The translations under genes and the position numbers were made by a program. A model generated the notes under the pieces. The model searched no databases and had not been told where the DNA came from. It was given only the letters and a program-made list of their open reading frames with translations. This document shows, one piece after another, positions 9,208 through 18,036 of a DNA stretch of 24,569 nucleotides (the stretch's first letter is position 1; each line of letters begins with the position of its first letter). This DNA comes from Pseudomonadaceae bacterium UBA836 (lineage in GTDB: Bacteria; Pseudomonadota; Gammaproteobacteria; Pseudomonadales; Pseudomonadaceae), in assembly GCA_002296055.1 (NCBI GenBank), contig DBHE01000098.1:15036-39604 (forward strand), in the 5' to 3' direction.

Positions 9208-10584
9208 TTAGAGTCCGCCGTGGGTCAGCTTGGCCGGATCGAGCAGGCGCTCCAGTTCTTCACGGCTGAGGTCGGTGTGTTCGGCGGCCACATCAACAAT
9301 CGGGCGACCTTCCTTGTAGGCCAACTTGGCAATCTCCGCGGCTTTCAGATAGCCGATGATCGGGTTCAGTGCGGTCACCAGAATCGGGTTGCGGGCCAGC
9401 GCCTGAGTCAGCTGGTCTTCGCGCACATTGAAGCTGGCGATGGCCTTGTCGGCCAGCAGACGACTGACGTTACTCAGCAGCTTGATGCTTTCCAGCAGGT
9501 TGCTCGCGATCACCGGCAGCATCACGTTCAGCTCAAAGTTACCGGACTGACCAGCGATGGTGATGGTGGCATCGTTGCCGATCACCTGGGCGGCAACCAT
9601 GGCGGCGGCTTCCGGAATCACCGGGTTGACCTTGCCGGGCATGATTGATGAGCCCGGTTGCAGCGCCTGCAGTTCGATCTCACCCAGACCGGCCAGCGGG
9701 CCGGAGTTCATCCAGCGCAGATCATTGGCGATTTTGGTCAGGCTGACGGCTGTTGTCTTCAACTGGCCGGACAGCGCCACGGCGATATCCTGCGAGCCAA
9801 TGTGGGTAAAGAAATTTTTAGCCGGGGTAAAGCTCAGCCCGGTGTGGGTGCTCAGGGCCTGATTGAAGCGGGTGGCGAACTCGGGGTGAGCGTTGATGCC
9901 GGTACCGACTGCAGTGCCGCCCTGGGCCAGGCTCTGCAGGCTGGGCTGCAGCTGGCGCAGGTTGTGGATGTTCTGCTCGATCTGATCGGCCCAGGTGTTC
10001 AGGCTTTGACTCAGGCGCACCGGCATGGCGTCCATCAGGTGAGTGCGGCCGGTCTTGACGTACTGATCGACGCTGTCGGCCTTGCTGCGGGTGACGCTGA
10101 CCAGATGCTCCAGCGCCGGCAGCAGCTGCTCGGCCAACTCGATGGCGGCGCTGATGTGGATGCTGGAGGGGATGATGTCGTTGCTGCTCTGACCGCAGTT
10201 GATGTGGTCATTGGCCCCGACCGGTTGGCCGTAGCGACGGGCGGCCAGGGTGGCGAGGACCTCGTTGGCATTCATGTTGGAGCTGGTGCCTGAGCCGGTC
10301 TGAAACACATCGACCGGGAAGTGCTGCATGAAGTCGTCGGCCAGCAGCTCGTCTACCGCACCGCAGATGGCGTCAGCCATGCCCGCCGGAATTTGTTCAA
10401 GCTGGCTGTTGGCGGTGGCTGCGGCGCGCTTGGCCAGTAGCAGGGCGCGAATAAACGGAGCCGGCATCGGCTGGCCGCTGACCGGGAAGTTGTCCACGGC
10501 GCGCTGGGTCTGTGCGGCATAGAGCGCCTCTGCCGGTACTGCCAGTTCGCCCATGCTGTCTTTTTCAATACGGGTTTTGCTCAT
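9208..10584 (-). CDS. fumC: Class II fumarate hydratase
   Basis: This enzyme catalyses reversible hydration of fumarate to L-malate in the TCA cycle. It is the iron-sulphur-independent, homotetrameric class. The 458-aa length is normal. Family signatures are GSGTSSNMNANEV (about 97-109), the TGRTHLMDAMP segment with catalytic-site His182, and GSSIMPGKVNP (311-321) with Ser312 on the mobile loop. A good Shine-Dalgarno (AGGAG on the minus strand, at 10594-10598) lies 9 nt before the ATG. The middle region (FFTHIGSQDIAVALSGQLKT) resembles the pseudomonad fumC form that in P. aeruginosa lies beside the Mn-superoxide dismutase gene and is induced by iron starvation. No sodA is present here, so that link is only suggestive. 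It is transcribed alone, with a hairpin at its 3' end. Confidence 0.95.
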   Translation of the reverse strand: MSKTRIEKDSMGELAVPAEALYAAQTQRAVDNFPVSGQPMPAPFIRALLLAKRAAATANSQLEQIPAGMADAICGAVDELLADDFMQHFPVDVFQTGSGTSSNMNANEVLATLAARRYGQPVGANDHINCGQSSNDIIPSSIHISAAIELAEQLLPALEHLVSVTRSKADSVDQYVKTGRTHLMDAMPVRLSQSLNTWADQIEQNIHNLRQLQPSLQSLAQGGTAVGTGINAHPEFATRFNQALSTHTGLSFTPAKNFFTHIGSQDIAVALSGQLKTTAVSLTKIANDLRWMNSGPLAGLGEIELQALQPGSSIMPGKVNPVIPEAAAMVAAQVIGNDATITIAGQSGNFELNVMLPVIASNLLESIKLLSNVSRLLADKAIASFNVREDQLTQALARNPILVTALNPIIGYLKAAEIAKLAYKEGRPIVDVAAEHTDLSREELERLLDPAKLTHGGL

Positions 10585-10649
10585 CGTGCTGCGCTCCTGG
10601 TTCTGGGGGCAGCGTGATGCAGGAGAGTGGAAAAGTCGCCGCCCGGTCT

Positions 10650-10715
10650 AGTGTACGCTTGGGCGCGGTGGGCGCGGCAAGCGTTCAGACGGTAATGCAA
10701 CCAGTTATCATTATC
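10650..10715 (-). promoter_or_regulatory. Putative fumC promoter region with a Fur-like half-box
   Basis: On the minus strand, GATAATGATAACTGGTTGC (10715-10697) matches the first 11 bases of the Fur consensus exactly and about 13 of 19 overall; the second half is degenerate. A -10-like TACACT lies nearer fumC (10655-10650). The Fur-like site is some 40 bp upstream of that -10, unusual for direct repression, so this is tentative. Confidence 0.25.
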
Positions 10716-10719
10716 AAGA

Positions 10720-10746
10720 GGCTGGGTGGCGTTGCACTACCCAGCC
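10720..10746 (-). terminator. Terminator hairpin of metE
   Basis: GGCTGGGT (10720-10727) and ACCCAGCC (10739-10746) form a perfect 8-bp stem with an 11-nt loop, 6 bp beyond the metE stop codon. The sequence that follows in the minus direction (TCTTGATAATG) is only mildly T-rich. Confidence 0.55.
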
Positions 10747-10752
10747 TGCGCA

Positions 10753-13044
10753 TCAGCAACCTGCGCGCAGCGTCTTGGCAGCCGCCACCATGTTGCTCAA
10801 TGCAGGCGTTACCTCAGCCCACTGACGGGTTTTCAGCCCGCAGTCCGGGTTGACCCACAGGCGTTCGGCCGGCACGCGCTCGGCAGCAAGCTTCATCAAG
10901 CTGACCATGTAAGCCTGTGTCGGGATGTTCGGCGAGTGAATGTCGTACACGCCGGGACCGATCTCGTTCGGGTACCGGAAGTGCTTGAAGGCATCCAGCA
11001 GCTCCATGTCCGAGCGCGAGGTCTCGATGGTGATGACGTCGGCATCCATGGCGGCGATTGATTGGATGATGTCGTTAAATTCCGAATAGCACATATGGGT
11101 GTGAATCTGGGTTTGATCGGCAACGCCGTTGGCGGTGATACGGAAGCACTCCACCGCCCAGTCAAGGTACGCCTGCCATTGCGTGCGGCGCAGCGGCAAC
11201 CCCTCGCGCAGCGCCGCCTCGTCGATCTGGATGATGCGTACGCCGGCTTTTTCCAGATCCAGAACCTCTTCACGTATGGCCAGGGCCAACTGCTGACAAC
11301 TGACCGAGCGTGGCTGATCATCGCGCACGAACGACCAGTTGAGGATGGTCACCGGGCCGGTCAGCATGCCTTTCATCGGCTTGTCGGTCAGCGACTGCGC
11401 GTAGGTAATCCAGTCTACGGTCATCGCACGTGGGCGGCTGATATCGCCAAACAGAATCGGCGGTTTGACGCAGCGTGAACCGTAGGACTGCACCCAGCCA
11501 AACTGACTGAAGGCATACCCGTTGAGCTGTTCGCCAAAGTACTCGACCATGTCGTTGCGCTCCGGCTCGCCGTGCACTAGCACGTCCAGCCCCAGGGCTT
11601 CCTGCTCGCGCACGCAGTGGGCTATTTCGGTCTGCATGGCCTGTTTGTAGCTGGCCTCATCCAGTTCACCTGACTTGAATTGGCGACGCGCCTGGCGGAT
11701 ATCAGCGGTCTGCGGGAAAGAGCCGATGGTGGTGGTCGGGAATGGCGGCAGTTTGAGCAGGGCATCTTGCTTGGCAGCACGTTGCGCGTAGGGGCTTTGG
11801 CGTTTGCCCAAGCGGTCGTCGATAGTAGCGACCGCGGCCTGTACGGCGGGGTTGGTGACGCGCGGCGAGCGTCGACGGCTGTCGATACTTGCCTGGTTGT
11901 CGGCCAGTTTCTCGGCCACGCTGCTGCGGCCCTGATTCAGGGCGAGGCCCAGGGTGCGCAGCTCGTCCAGTTTTTGCAGGGCAAAGGCCAGCCAGCTGGC
12001 GATCTCAGTATCCAGCGCCTGCTCGCTTGCCAAGTCCACCGGTACGTGTAGCAGCGAGCAGGAGGGGGCAATCCACAAGCGCTCGCCCAGCACTCGCGCA
12101 AGGGGTTCGAGCCATCGTAGCGCGGCGTTCAGGTCGGTCTTCCAGATATTGCGGCCGTTGATCACCCCAAGCGACAGCACGCGGTCATGCGGCAATTGCG
12201 TGATCAGCGTATCGACCTCGTCGGCGGCGTTGACCGCGTCCAGATGTACGCCGGCGACCGGCAGGCGGGCGACCAGCGCCAGATTCTCCTCCAGACGGCC
12301 AAAATAGGTGGCCAGCAAGAGTTTAACTGGCGCGGCAGCCAGGGCCTGGTAGGCGTTTTCGCAGGCGGCCTTCAGTTCGCTGGCCAATTCAGTGACCAGA
12401 ATAGGCTCGTCGATTTGTACCCACTCCACACCCTCGGCCGCCAGCGCGTTGAGCAGCTCAAGGTAAACGGGCAACAGGCGTGGCAGCAGCGCAAAACGGT
12501 TGGACTCGTCCTTCTCCTTGCCAATCGCCAGGTAGGTGAGTGGGCCGATGATCACTGGCTTGGCGGCAACGTTTTGCGCCTTGGCCTCGCGCAGTTGCTC
12601 GATCAGTCGTGAGGCGTTCAGGCTGAAAGCCGTGTCTTTTGTGAACTCCGGGACAATGTAGTGGTAGTTGGTGTCAAACCATTTGGTCATCTCGCCAGCG
12701 GCCACACCGCCGCAACACTGGGCGTGCTCTTCAGCCGACTGCGCAGAGCGGCCACGGGCCACGCGGAAGTAGTTGTCCAGCTCATCGCCGTGGAAGTCGC
12801 GTACCCGCTCGGGCAGGTTGCCCAGGGTAAAGCTCATGTCCAGCACCTGGTCGTAGAAAGAGAAATCGCCCACCGGCACCAGGTCCAGTTCGGCCTGCTG
12901 TGCCCAGTGACGCTGACGCAGGGTTGCCGCCGTCGCCTTCAGCTCGTCGCGGAATGATTGATCTTTCCAGTAGGACTCAAGGGCGAATTTCAGTTCTCGG
13001 CGGGCGCCGATGCGGGGAAACCCCAAGTTGTGGATGCGTGCCAT
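10753..13044 (-). CDS. metE: Cobalamin-independent methionine synthase (5-methyltetrahydropteroyltriglutamate--homocysteine methyltransferase)
   Basis: This cytoplasmic enzyme transfers the methyl group of 5-methyltetrahydropteroyl-polyglutamate to homocysteine, the last step of methionine synthesis, without vitamin B12. The protein has 763 aa, close to the E. coli enzyme (753 aa), and is full length. The N-terminus [17 protein letters not shown] is diagnostic. The four zinc ligands of the C-terminal barrel are present: His650 and Cys652 in HTHMCYSEF, Glu674 in ITIETSRSD, and Cys735 in NPDCGLKTR. The start is the ATG at 13044 with an AGAGG-type ribosome-binding sequence about 7 nt before it. 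The gene is transcribed alone: a hairpin follows and a 166-bp upstream gap holds two MetR-like boxes. No metR gene and no cobalamin riboswitch are visible in the window. Confidence 0.97.
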   Translation of the reverse strand: MARIHNLGFPRIGARRELKFALESYWKDQSFRDELKATAATLRQRHWAQQAELDLVPVGDFSFYDQVLDMSFTLGNLPERVRDFHGDELDNYFRVARGRSAQSAEEHAQCCGGVAAGEMTKWFDTNYHYIVPEFTKDTAFSLNASRLIEQLREAKAQNVAAKPVIIGPLTYLAIGKEKDESNRFALLPRLLPVYLELLNALAAEGVEWVQIDEPILVTELASELKAACENAYQALAAAPVKLLLATYFGRLEENLALVARLPVAGVHLDAVNAADEVDTLITQLPHDRVLSLGVINGRNIWKTDLNAALRWLEPLARVLGERLWIAPSCSLLHVPVDLASEQALDTEIASWLAFALQKLDELRTLGLALNQGRSSVAEKLADNQASIDSRRRSPRVTNPAVQAAVATIDDRLGKRQSPYAQRAAKQDALLKLPPFPTTTIGSFPQTADIRQARRQFKSGELDEASYKQAMQTEIAHCVREQEALGLDVLVHGEPERNDMVEYFGEQLNGYAFSQFGWVQSYGSRCVKPPILFGDISRPRAMTVDWITYAQSLTDKPMKGMLTGPVTILNWSFVRDDQPRSVSCQQLALAIREEVLDLEKAGVRIIQIDEAALREGLPLRRTQWQAYLDWAVECFRITANGVADQTQIHTHMCYSEFNDIIQSIAAMDADVITIETSRSDMELLDAFKHFRYPNEIGPGVYDIHSPNIPTQAYMVSLMKLAAERVPAERLWVNPDCGLKTRQWAEVTPALSNMVAAAKTLRAGC

Positions 13045-13108
13045 GTGCTGCCTCTGCGATTCAGGAAGGTACAGGGACAGGCTAGGGGAGTGGTTGAATT
13101 ATTAAAAT

Positions 13109-13142
13109 TGATGCTTTTTCAGTTTTTGTTGAGATTAATTCA
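13109..13142 (-). promoter_or_regulatory. Tandem MetR-like operator boxes upstream of metE
   Basis: On the minus strand two 13-mers each match the MetR consensus TGAANNNNNTTCA with one mismatch: TGAATTAATCTCA (13142-13130) and TGAAAAAGCATCA (13121-13109). Their centres are 21 bp apart, two helical turns, as expected for a LysR-type activator bound to one DNA face. The proximal box lies about 65 bp before the metE start. A TAATAA (-10-like) at 13104-13099 is one possible promoter element. Confidence 0.5.
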
Positions 13143-13173
13143 TTTGGTGGCGCTGCCTAGGGGTTGGCTCCCG

Positions 13174-13190
13174 CCGCCCGTGATGGGCGG
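13174..13190 (-). terminator. Possible terminator of the TonB-dependent receptor gene
   Basis: CCGCCC (13174-13179) and GGGCGG (13185-13190) form a short GC-only stem with a 5-nt loop, 20 bp beyond the receptor stop codon. No T-tract follows, so this is weak. Confidence 0.35.
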
Positions 13191-13210
13191 GCGACAGGCG
13201 CCGAAGGTGC

Positions 13211-15418
13211 TCAGAAGCGGTATTTGGCAGACACGGTTACGCTGCGGGGCGCACCGTAGGTGATAGCGCCGAACGCCTCGAAGATGTCGTAGTACTTCTC
13301 ATCGGTGAGGTTGTTGGCGTTGACCTGCGCAGAGAGGTTGTCGCTGATCTGGTAGCGCGCCATGGCGTTGACCAGGGCATAAGCCTCCTGTTCGATTTTT
13401 TCGGCGTTGCCAGCCGGGTTGGCTGCGTAGGTGTAGATATCATCCTGCCAGTTGACGCCACCGCCGAGCGTCAGGCGGCTCCACTCACCCGGAAACTGAT
13501 AGGTTGTGAAGGAGCGCAGCAGCTTGGTTGGGAAGCGGGTGTTAAAGGCTTCGCCGTTCTCTTTTTCCGGGTCAAACTGGGTGTAGCCAGCGCCCAGGTT
13601 CCAGCCCTCGGCGACCTCACCATTCACCTCCAGCTCGAAGCCTGTGCTGGTAGCCCCCTTGGTGGTGACATAGGCGGTTTCCACGGTGCCGGGGATCATC
13701 TGGCTGGTAGCTTCTGCGAGGTTGTCCTGTTCAATCTTAAAGATGGCGGCAGAGGCATTCAGGCGGCCGGCGAAAAACTCGCCCTTCAGACCGATTTCAT
13801 AGCTTCTGCCAACGATGGGCTCGAGCTGCTGACCAGTGATGTCGCGTTCACTCTGCGGCTGGAAGATATCGGTATAACTGGCGTAGGCCGAGAGTGTTTC
13901 ACTCAGGTCGTAAACGACACCAGCATAGGGCGTCAGCTCGTGATTGACGTCAGTGGTGGTCGGCTGCGCTGCGTAAATGTCATTGGCCTCTTTTTCGTAG
14001 TTGCTGTCCCGCGCGCCCAAAATTACCGTCAGATTATCGGTGATGCTGAGGCGGGTGGCGGCGTAGGCGCCTTTTTGCGTCAGATCGCCGTATCCGTAGG
14101 TGGTCAGCGGACTCCAGGTCGGCGCTGGGAAGTCCCCCTCGTAGCTGTCGAAGTCGGGGATACCACCCCAGCCAGTCAGCGCAAAGCGGGTATCCGCGTC
14201 GAACGTCTGCTCACTATGGATGTAGCCGAACGCCAGTTCATGCTCACGGTTGAACAGCGAGAAGGGGCCATCTACACGGACGCTGTAGTCCTCTTGCACC
14301 GTGCGTGTTTTGTACATGCCGGGATAGGTGTTGATGGGCGCAGAGCCAGGCTGGCTGGCGTAGGTATAAACGTAGAACAGATAGGACTCGCCATCGCGCT
14401 CACCCCGGTTATAGCCCAAGTGCAGGTTCCAGTCGTTGGCGAATCGGTGGTCCAGGTTGATGAATTGGGTTTCGTAGGTGGTGTTCCACTTACTCCACTC
14501 CGCCGAGGTGGTTTTTGAGCGGTCCCAGTTGGTTTTGCTACCGTCGTGATACCAGTACGCCAAGCCGCCCCACATCGGTGAATCGGATTTGTTTTCTTGA
14601 TGGCTCATGCCAAACCAGAGTGTGGTATCAGGCGTGAGGTCGATATCCATGGTTCCGTAGAGTGTTGAGCGCTGGTTGGTGTGCAGGTCAATCCAGCTGT
14701 CAGCATCGTTGTACTCTCCCACCAGGCGGGCTCTGACGGTGCCGGCGTCGTTCAAGGCGAAGGAAACGTCACCCAAAGCTCCATAGGTGTCCCAAGTGCC
14801 GCCACTGACTTCCAGTGAGCCGGTGGTGTGGGCACTACTGGCGCGTTTGCGCACCAGGTTGAGTGACGCAGATGGGTCGCCCGAGCCGCTCATCAGGCCA
14901 TTGGCACCGCGTACGACTTCAACGCGGTCGTACATAGCAAGGCTGCTGAATATCTCTCCCGAACTCCATGGCTGCTCCCAGATGGTGGGCACGCCATCAA
15001 TCATCAGCGCGTTGATTTCAAAACCGCGGGCGTTGAACTGGGCGCGGCTGGTTTCGTAGCGGTTCACCGAGACGCCGACGGTGTTGTTCACAACGTCCAA
15101 GATGGTCTGCATATCCTGGTCTTCAATGCGCTGTTGGGTGACCACGGTGACCGACTGTGGTGTCTCGCGCAGTGACATGCTCAGAGGTGTGGCGGTGCGA
15201 GCGGCCTCGGTGGTGTAGGACTCTGTGCCTTCTGTCGTGGCACGACGCTCGCCCTTGCCAGTCACGGTGATGGGGGCCAGCTCGGCAGTGTGTTCTGGTT
15301 CAGACTGTTGTGCGAAGGCGGGAATAGCGGTCAGGGCGGCGCCGGCGGCCAGCATATGGACTGCCAGTGCGAGCGGGCGCACTGCAACGGTCGAACGATT
15401 GTTTGCGAATCGGGACAT
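13211..15418 (-). CDS. TonB-dependent siderophore receptor
   Basis: This is an outer-membrane beta-barrel receptor that imports a ferric siderophore using TonB-ExbBD energy. The 735-aa protein has a Sec signal peptide ending AFA-QQ (cleavage after about residue 36) and a TonB-box-like PITVTG (50-55). A plug domain follows (about 76-185) with SLRETPQSVTVVTQQRI and VEVVRGANGLMSGSGDPSASLN, then a barrel that ends in the aromatic C-terminus KYRF needed for outer-membrane assembly. There is no N-terminal STN signalling domain and no sigma/anti-sigma pair beside it, so it is not a FecA/FpvA-type signalling receptor. A good ribosome-binding sequence (AGGAAG, minus strand at 15432-15427) precedes the ATG, and a Fur-like box lies upstream. 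It resembles the FhuE/hydroxamate-siderophore receptor group, but the ligand cannot be read from the sequence. Confidence 0.92.
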   Translation of the reverse strand: MSRFANNRSTVAVRPLALAVHMLAAGAALTAIPAFAQQSEPEHTAELAPITVTGKGERRATTEGTESYTTEAARTATPLSMSLRETPQSVTVVTQQRIEDQDMQTILDVVNNTVGVSVNRYETSRAQFNARGFEINALMIDGVPTIWEQPWSSGEIFSSLAMYDRVEVVRGANGLMSGSGDPSASLNLVRKRASSAHTTGSLEVSGGTWDTYGALGDVSFALNDAGTVRARLVGEYNDADSWIDLHTNQRSTLYGTMDIDLTPDTTLWFGMSHQENKSDSPMWGGLAYWYHDGSKTNWDRSKTTSAEWSKWNTTYETQFINLDHRFANDWNLHLGYNRGERDGESYLFYVYTYASQPGSAPINTYPGMYKTRTVQEDYSVRVDGPFSLFNREHELAFGYIHSEQTFDADTRFALTGWGGIPDFDSYEGDFPAPTWSPLTTYGYGDLTQKGAYAATRLSITDNLTVILGARDSNYEKEANDIYAAQPTTTDVNHELTPYAGVVYDLSETLSAYASYTDIFQPQSERDITGQQLEPIVGRSYEIGLKGEFFAGRLNASAAIFKIEQDNLAEATSQMIPGTVETAYVTTKGATSTGFELEVNGEVAEGWNLGAGYTQFDPEKENGEAFNTRFPTKLLRSFTTYQFPGEWSRLTLGGGVNWQDDIYTYAANPAGNAEKIEQEAYALVNAMARYQISDNLSAQVNANNLTDEKYYDIFEAFGAITYGAPRSVTVSAKYRF

Positions 15419-15462
15419 GATGTTAGCTTCCTGAATGTCGAGAGTTGGCAGATTTTTCTTGG

Positions 15463-15481
15463 TTTAATGATAAGGATTCGC
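15463..15481 (-). promoter_or_regulatory. Fur-like box upstream of the siderophore receptor
   Basis: Written on the plus strand, TTTAATGATAAGGATTCGC matches about 13 of 19 positions of the Fur consensus, including an uninterrupted TAATGATAA core, and the flanking AATGATA/GCATT halves are near-symmetric. It sits about 45-63 bp upstream of the receptor start, in an AT-rich stretch that is the likely promoter, which fits iron-dependent repression. Confidence 0.6.
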
Positions 15482-15607
15482 ATTCTATTTATGTAAAAAA
15501 GGTAAAGCAATCTGTCTCGTTATTCGGTGCTTTATTTGTGGCTGTGCTAGCTGGTGGCGGGCGGTCAGAGCTCGCCAGGGGCGGTGTTGGGGGCGGGAAG
15601 TGTGCTG

Positions 15608-15657
15608 GGGCGCTAGGGAAGTGCGGAGGTAATCAGCACTTCCCCAGGGTGGCGCCC
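15608..15657 (-). terminator. Nested hairpin at the end of the MCE transporter operon
   Basis: GGGAAGTGC (15616-15624) and GCACTTCCC (15636-15644) form a perfect 9-bp stem with an 11-nt loop, enclosed by GGGCGC (15608-15613) and GCGCCC (15652-15657). The inner stem begins 27 bp past the stop of the last gene of the operon. No T-tract follows on either strand; termination is inferred from position. Confidence 0.5.
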
Positions 15658-15671
15658 GCGTAGAGGGGGGG

Positions 15672-16295
15672 TCACTTCAGAACGGCCGGCTCGAAGCCCG
15701 CGAGCGCGTCGCGGCTCCAGGTCAACAGGTCGCGCGCCAGTTGCTCGCTGGCCACGCCAAAGTGGTCAACCACGGCATTAACAGCGGTGTCTTGCAGTGG
15801 CTGCTGGACATCGAAGTGGCGGGCGGCGATGACTGCGCGGGTGCTGGGGTCGATCAATTTGGCATCCAGTTCGATTACCACGCTGGCCTGCGATCCCTGG
15901 TAACGGGTCTGGAACTGGCGCAGGTCACTGAACAGGTGCACGTCGGCACGCAGGGCGTGGGTCTCGGTAGTGACCGAGCGAAAGCTACCGTCCTGTTCAA
16001 ATGCCTGTACTAGCTGTTCACGCAACAGGCTTGGGTTGGGGTCTGCCCAGCGGGCGCCCTGGTAGCTGCTCAGGGTGTTGTCGTTGGGCGTGACCAAAAT
16101 GCGGGTCGTCTGCAGGGCGCTGCTGCTGGCCGGCGTGGTGATGCGCAGGCTGATTGGTAAGGCAGCGCCGGTATGGCGATCGAGTGCCGGTGCGGGCAAT
16201 TGGTAGAACGTCAGTGGCTCGCTCTTGGGTAACACGGTGCAGGCCGAGAGCAGACCGGCCAGTGCCAGTCCGGTGGTCAGGGTGCGGAAAGTCAT
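15672..16295 (-). CDS. ABC-type transport auxiliary lipoprotein of an MCE system
   Basis: This is a 207-aa predicted lipoprotein. The signal peptide ends in the lipobox LSAC with Cys19 as the lipidation site; the mature protein begins TVLPKSEPLTFYQLPAP, typical of the ABC_trans_aux (PqiC/YmbA-like) family. The rest has the alternating beta-strand and helix pattern of these proteins, with no catalytic motif. Family members accompany MCE transporters and are thought to sit at the outer membrane and receive or anchor the periplasmic MCE component. The start ATG overlaps the stop of the upstream MCE gene (ATGA, 4 bp), so the two are translationally coupled. It is the last gene of the operon. The family call is firm; the exact role (lipid acceptor or structural dock) is inference. 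Confidence 0.85.
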   Translation of the reverse strand: MTFRTLTTGLALAGLLSACTVLPKSEPLTFYQLPAPALDRHTGAALPISLRITTPASSSALQTTRILVTPNDNTLSSYQGARWADPNPSLLREQLVQAFEQDGSFRSVTTETHALRADVHLFSDLRQFQTRYQGSQASVVIELDAKLIDPSTRAVIAARHFDVQQPLQDTAVNAVVDHFGVASEQLARDLLTWSRDALAGFEPAVLK

Positions 16296-17230
16296 GGCTG
16301 AAACTCCTGTCGCTGTTCACGGCCGAGCAAAAACCGGGCGGGGTCGTCCTGCAAGCGGCGGGTCAGATTACGCAAATCGGCCAGGGTGCCGCGCAGTTCG
16401 TTGATTGCCGGGTCCAGTTGCCCCAGGCCTTGCATGCCACTTTTCAGCGCGTAGCGGTTTTCGCTGAGAATCTTCTCCAGCTGGGCGCTGGTTTCGGCGA
16501 CCGAGGCCATAGTGTCACGGGCGCTTTGCAGGGTTTGCGCGCCTTCCTGATTGAGCAACTGGTCGGCGTCAGCAATCAGCCGGCTGCTGTGCTCCAGGGT
16601 TTCGGTGGCGGCTTGGCTGGTGCTGCGCAGCTCGGCGATCAGCTGCTGCAGGTTGCCGTTGGGGTCGGCGATGCTCTGAGTGGCCTGGTTCAGCCCCTCC
16701 AGTGTTTCGCTCAAGTGCTTAACGTTGCCCTCGGAGAGAACATCGCGGGCGTTGACCACCAGTTTGTTGATGTTGGTCATCAGGTCTTCGCCGTTGGTCA
16801 GCAGGCTGGCCAGCGGGGAGGGGGTCGCGTAGATGACCGGGTCTTCGCCGCGCTCGGCGGTCAACGGCGGGCTGTTGGGGTCGTTGTGGGTCAGCTCGAT
16901 GACCGAGTTGCCGGTGATGCCCGTGAAGGACAGACGCGCCTTGGTGTCCTGTTTGATCGGCACGTCGGCGTCAATCAGGATGCGTGCACGAACGATGCGC
17001 GGGTCGTCGTGGTCCAGGCTCAGCTCGGTGATTTCGCCGATACGAATGCCGCTGAACTGCACTGCGCTGCCACGCGACAGACCGGTCACTGCCTGTTTGA
17101 AGACGACGGTGTAGTAATTCTGTTCACTGCTGGTGCTGGCGCTGCTCAGCCAGATGGCAAAGACAATGGCGGCCAGTGCCGCGAGGACGGTGAACAGGCC
17201 GATCAGCACATGATTGGCTCGGGTTTCCAT
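16292..17230 (-). CDS. MlaD-family MCE substrate-binding protein
   Basis: This inner-membrane-anchored periplasmic protein is expected to form the MCE ring that carries lipids between the membranes. The open frame runs upstream to 17458, but the ATG at 17230 gives METRANHVLIGLFTVLAALAAIVFAIWL, the single N-terminal membrane helix (about 8-28) expected for the family, and avoids a large overlap with the ATPase gene. An AGGAG lies about 11 nt before it. The protein has 312 aa. One MCE domain spans about residues 38-116 (VTGLSRGSAVQFSGIRIGEI, LSFTGITGNSVIEL). The remaining 190 residues are largely helical and Gln/Leu/Ala-rich, probably a coiled-coil stalk. It follows the ATPase gene by 8 bp and overlaps the lipoprotein gene by 4 bp. 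Confidence 0.88.
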   Translation of the reverse strand: METRANHVLIGLFTVLAALAAIVFAIWLSSASTSSEQNYYTVVFKQAVTGLSRGSAVQFSGIRIGEITELSLDHDDPRIVRARILIDADVPIKQDTKARLSFTGITGNSVIELTHNDPNSPPLTAERGEDPVIYATPSPLASLLTNGEDLMTNINKLVVNARDVLSEGNVKHLSETLEGLNQATQSIADPNGNLQQLIAELRSTSQAATETLEHSSRLIADADQLLNQEGAQTLQSARDTMASVAETSAQLEKILSENRYALKSGMQGLGQLDPAINELRGTLADLRNLTRRLQDDPARFLLGREQRQEFQP

Positions 17231-17238
17231 GGGCAGGC

Positions 17239-18036
17239 TTACTCCTTGGCCAGGGTGGGCTGCTGATAGGCGGCGGCGCGTCCGCGCGGGCCGTGAAAAT
17301 AGCTTTGCACCCAGGCGTTGTCGGTCTCGGCAACGCGCTCCAGGGTGTCGGCGATGAGCACACGTTTTTCTGACAGCACGGCGACCCGATCGCAAATGGC
17401 GTACAGGGTATCCAGATCGTGGGTAACCAGGAAGACGCTGAGCCCCAAGGCATCGCACAGGGTGCGGATCAGGTCGTCAAAAGCGGCAGCGCCGATTGGG
17501 TCAAGGCCGGCGGTGGGCTCGTCGAGAAACAGAATGTCAGGGTCCAGCGCCAGTGCGCGGGCCAGCGCGGCGCGCTTGACCATGCCACCGGACAGCATGG
17601 AGGGGTACTTGTCGCCGGCGCCGGGCGGCAGGCCGGTCAGCGCCACTTTCATACGCGCCAGGTGTTCGGCGTCGTCTCGGCTGAGGCCGCTGTGCTCGAT
17701 CAGCGGCAGCGCGATGTTTTCGACGACGGTCAGCGAGGAGAACAGCGCGCCAGACTGAAATAGCACGCCAAAGCGGCGTTCCTGGATGGAGCGCTCAGCT
17801 GCTGGCAGGGTCTGCAGGTCCTTGCCGAATACCTTGACCGAGCCGGCGTTTGGCCGCCGCAGGCCGACGATGGAACGCAGCAGTACGGACTTGCCGGTGC
17901 CCGAGCCGCCGACCACCCCCAGGACTTCGCGTGGCAGGATATCCAGGTCCAGGTTGTCGTGAACGGTTTGCGTGCCAAAGCGGTTGACCAGGCCCCGCAC
18001 CTGCACCACGGCGTTGCTGTGCTCGTCGCTGCTCAC
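17239..18036 (-). CDS. ABC transporter ATP-binding subunit (MlaF type)
   Basis: This cytoplasmic ATPase powers the MCE transporter. The start is the GTG at 18036, overlapping the permease stop as GTGA; upstream codons in the same frame only read through the permease gene. The 265-aa product has all ABC motifs: Walker A GGSGTGKS (43-50), Q-loop Gln94 (FQSGALFSSLTV), signature LSGGM (148-152), Walker B ILFLDEP (168-174) with Glu173, and H-loop His206 (VTHDLDTL). FQSGALFSSLTVVENIALPL and SGGMVKRAALARALALDPD are characteristic of the MlaF/Ttg2A subfamily. The C-terminal extension AWVQSYFHGPRGRAA resembles the tail by which MlaF subunits contact each other. This is not proof that it is the canonical Mla system: the gene order and the fused permease differ from mlaFEDCB. 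Confidence 0.93.
   Translation of the reverse strand: MSSDEHSNAVVQVRGLVNRFGTQTVHDNLDLDILPREVLGVVGGSGTGKSVLLRSIVGLRRPNAGSVKVFGKDLQTLPAAERSIQERRFGVLFQSGALFSSLTVVENIALPLIEHSGLSRDDAEHLARMKVALTGLPPGAGDKYPSMLSGGMVKRAALARALALDPDILFLDEPTAGLDPIGAAAFDDLIRTLCDALGLSVFLVTHDLDTLYAICDRVAVLSEKRVLIADTLERVAETDNAWVQSYFHGPRGRAAAYQQPTLAKE

Noticed and set aside
13045..13210. Cobalamin riboswitch upstream of metE
   Set aside because: The gap is only 166 bp and I see no B12-box-like conserved core; MetR-like boxes explain regulation better.
16154..17266. 370-codon plus-strand frame opposite the MCE genes
   Set aside because: Gly/Gln/Val-rich mirror of the coding strand; the minus-strand genes have clear lipobox, MCE and membrane features.
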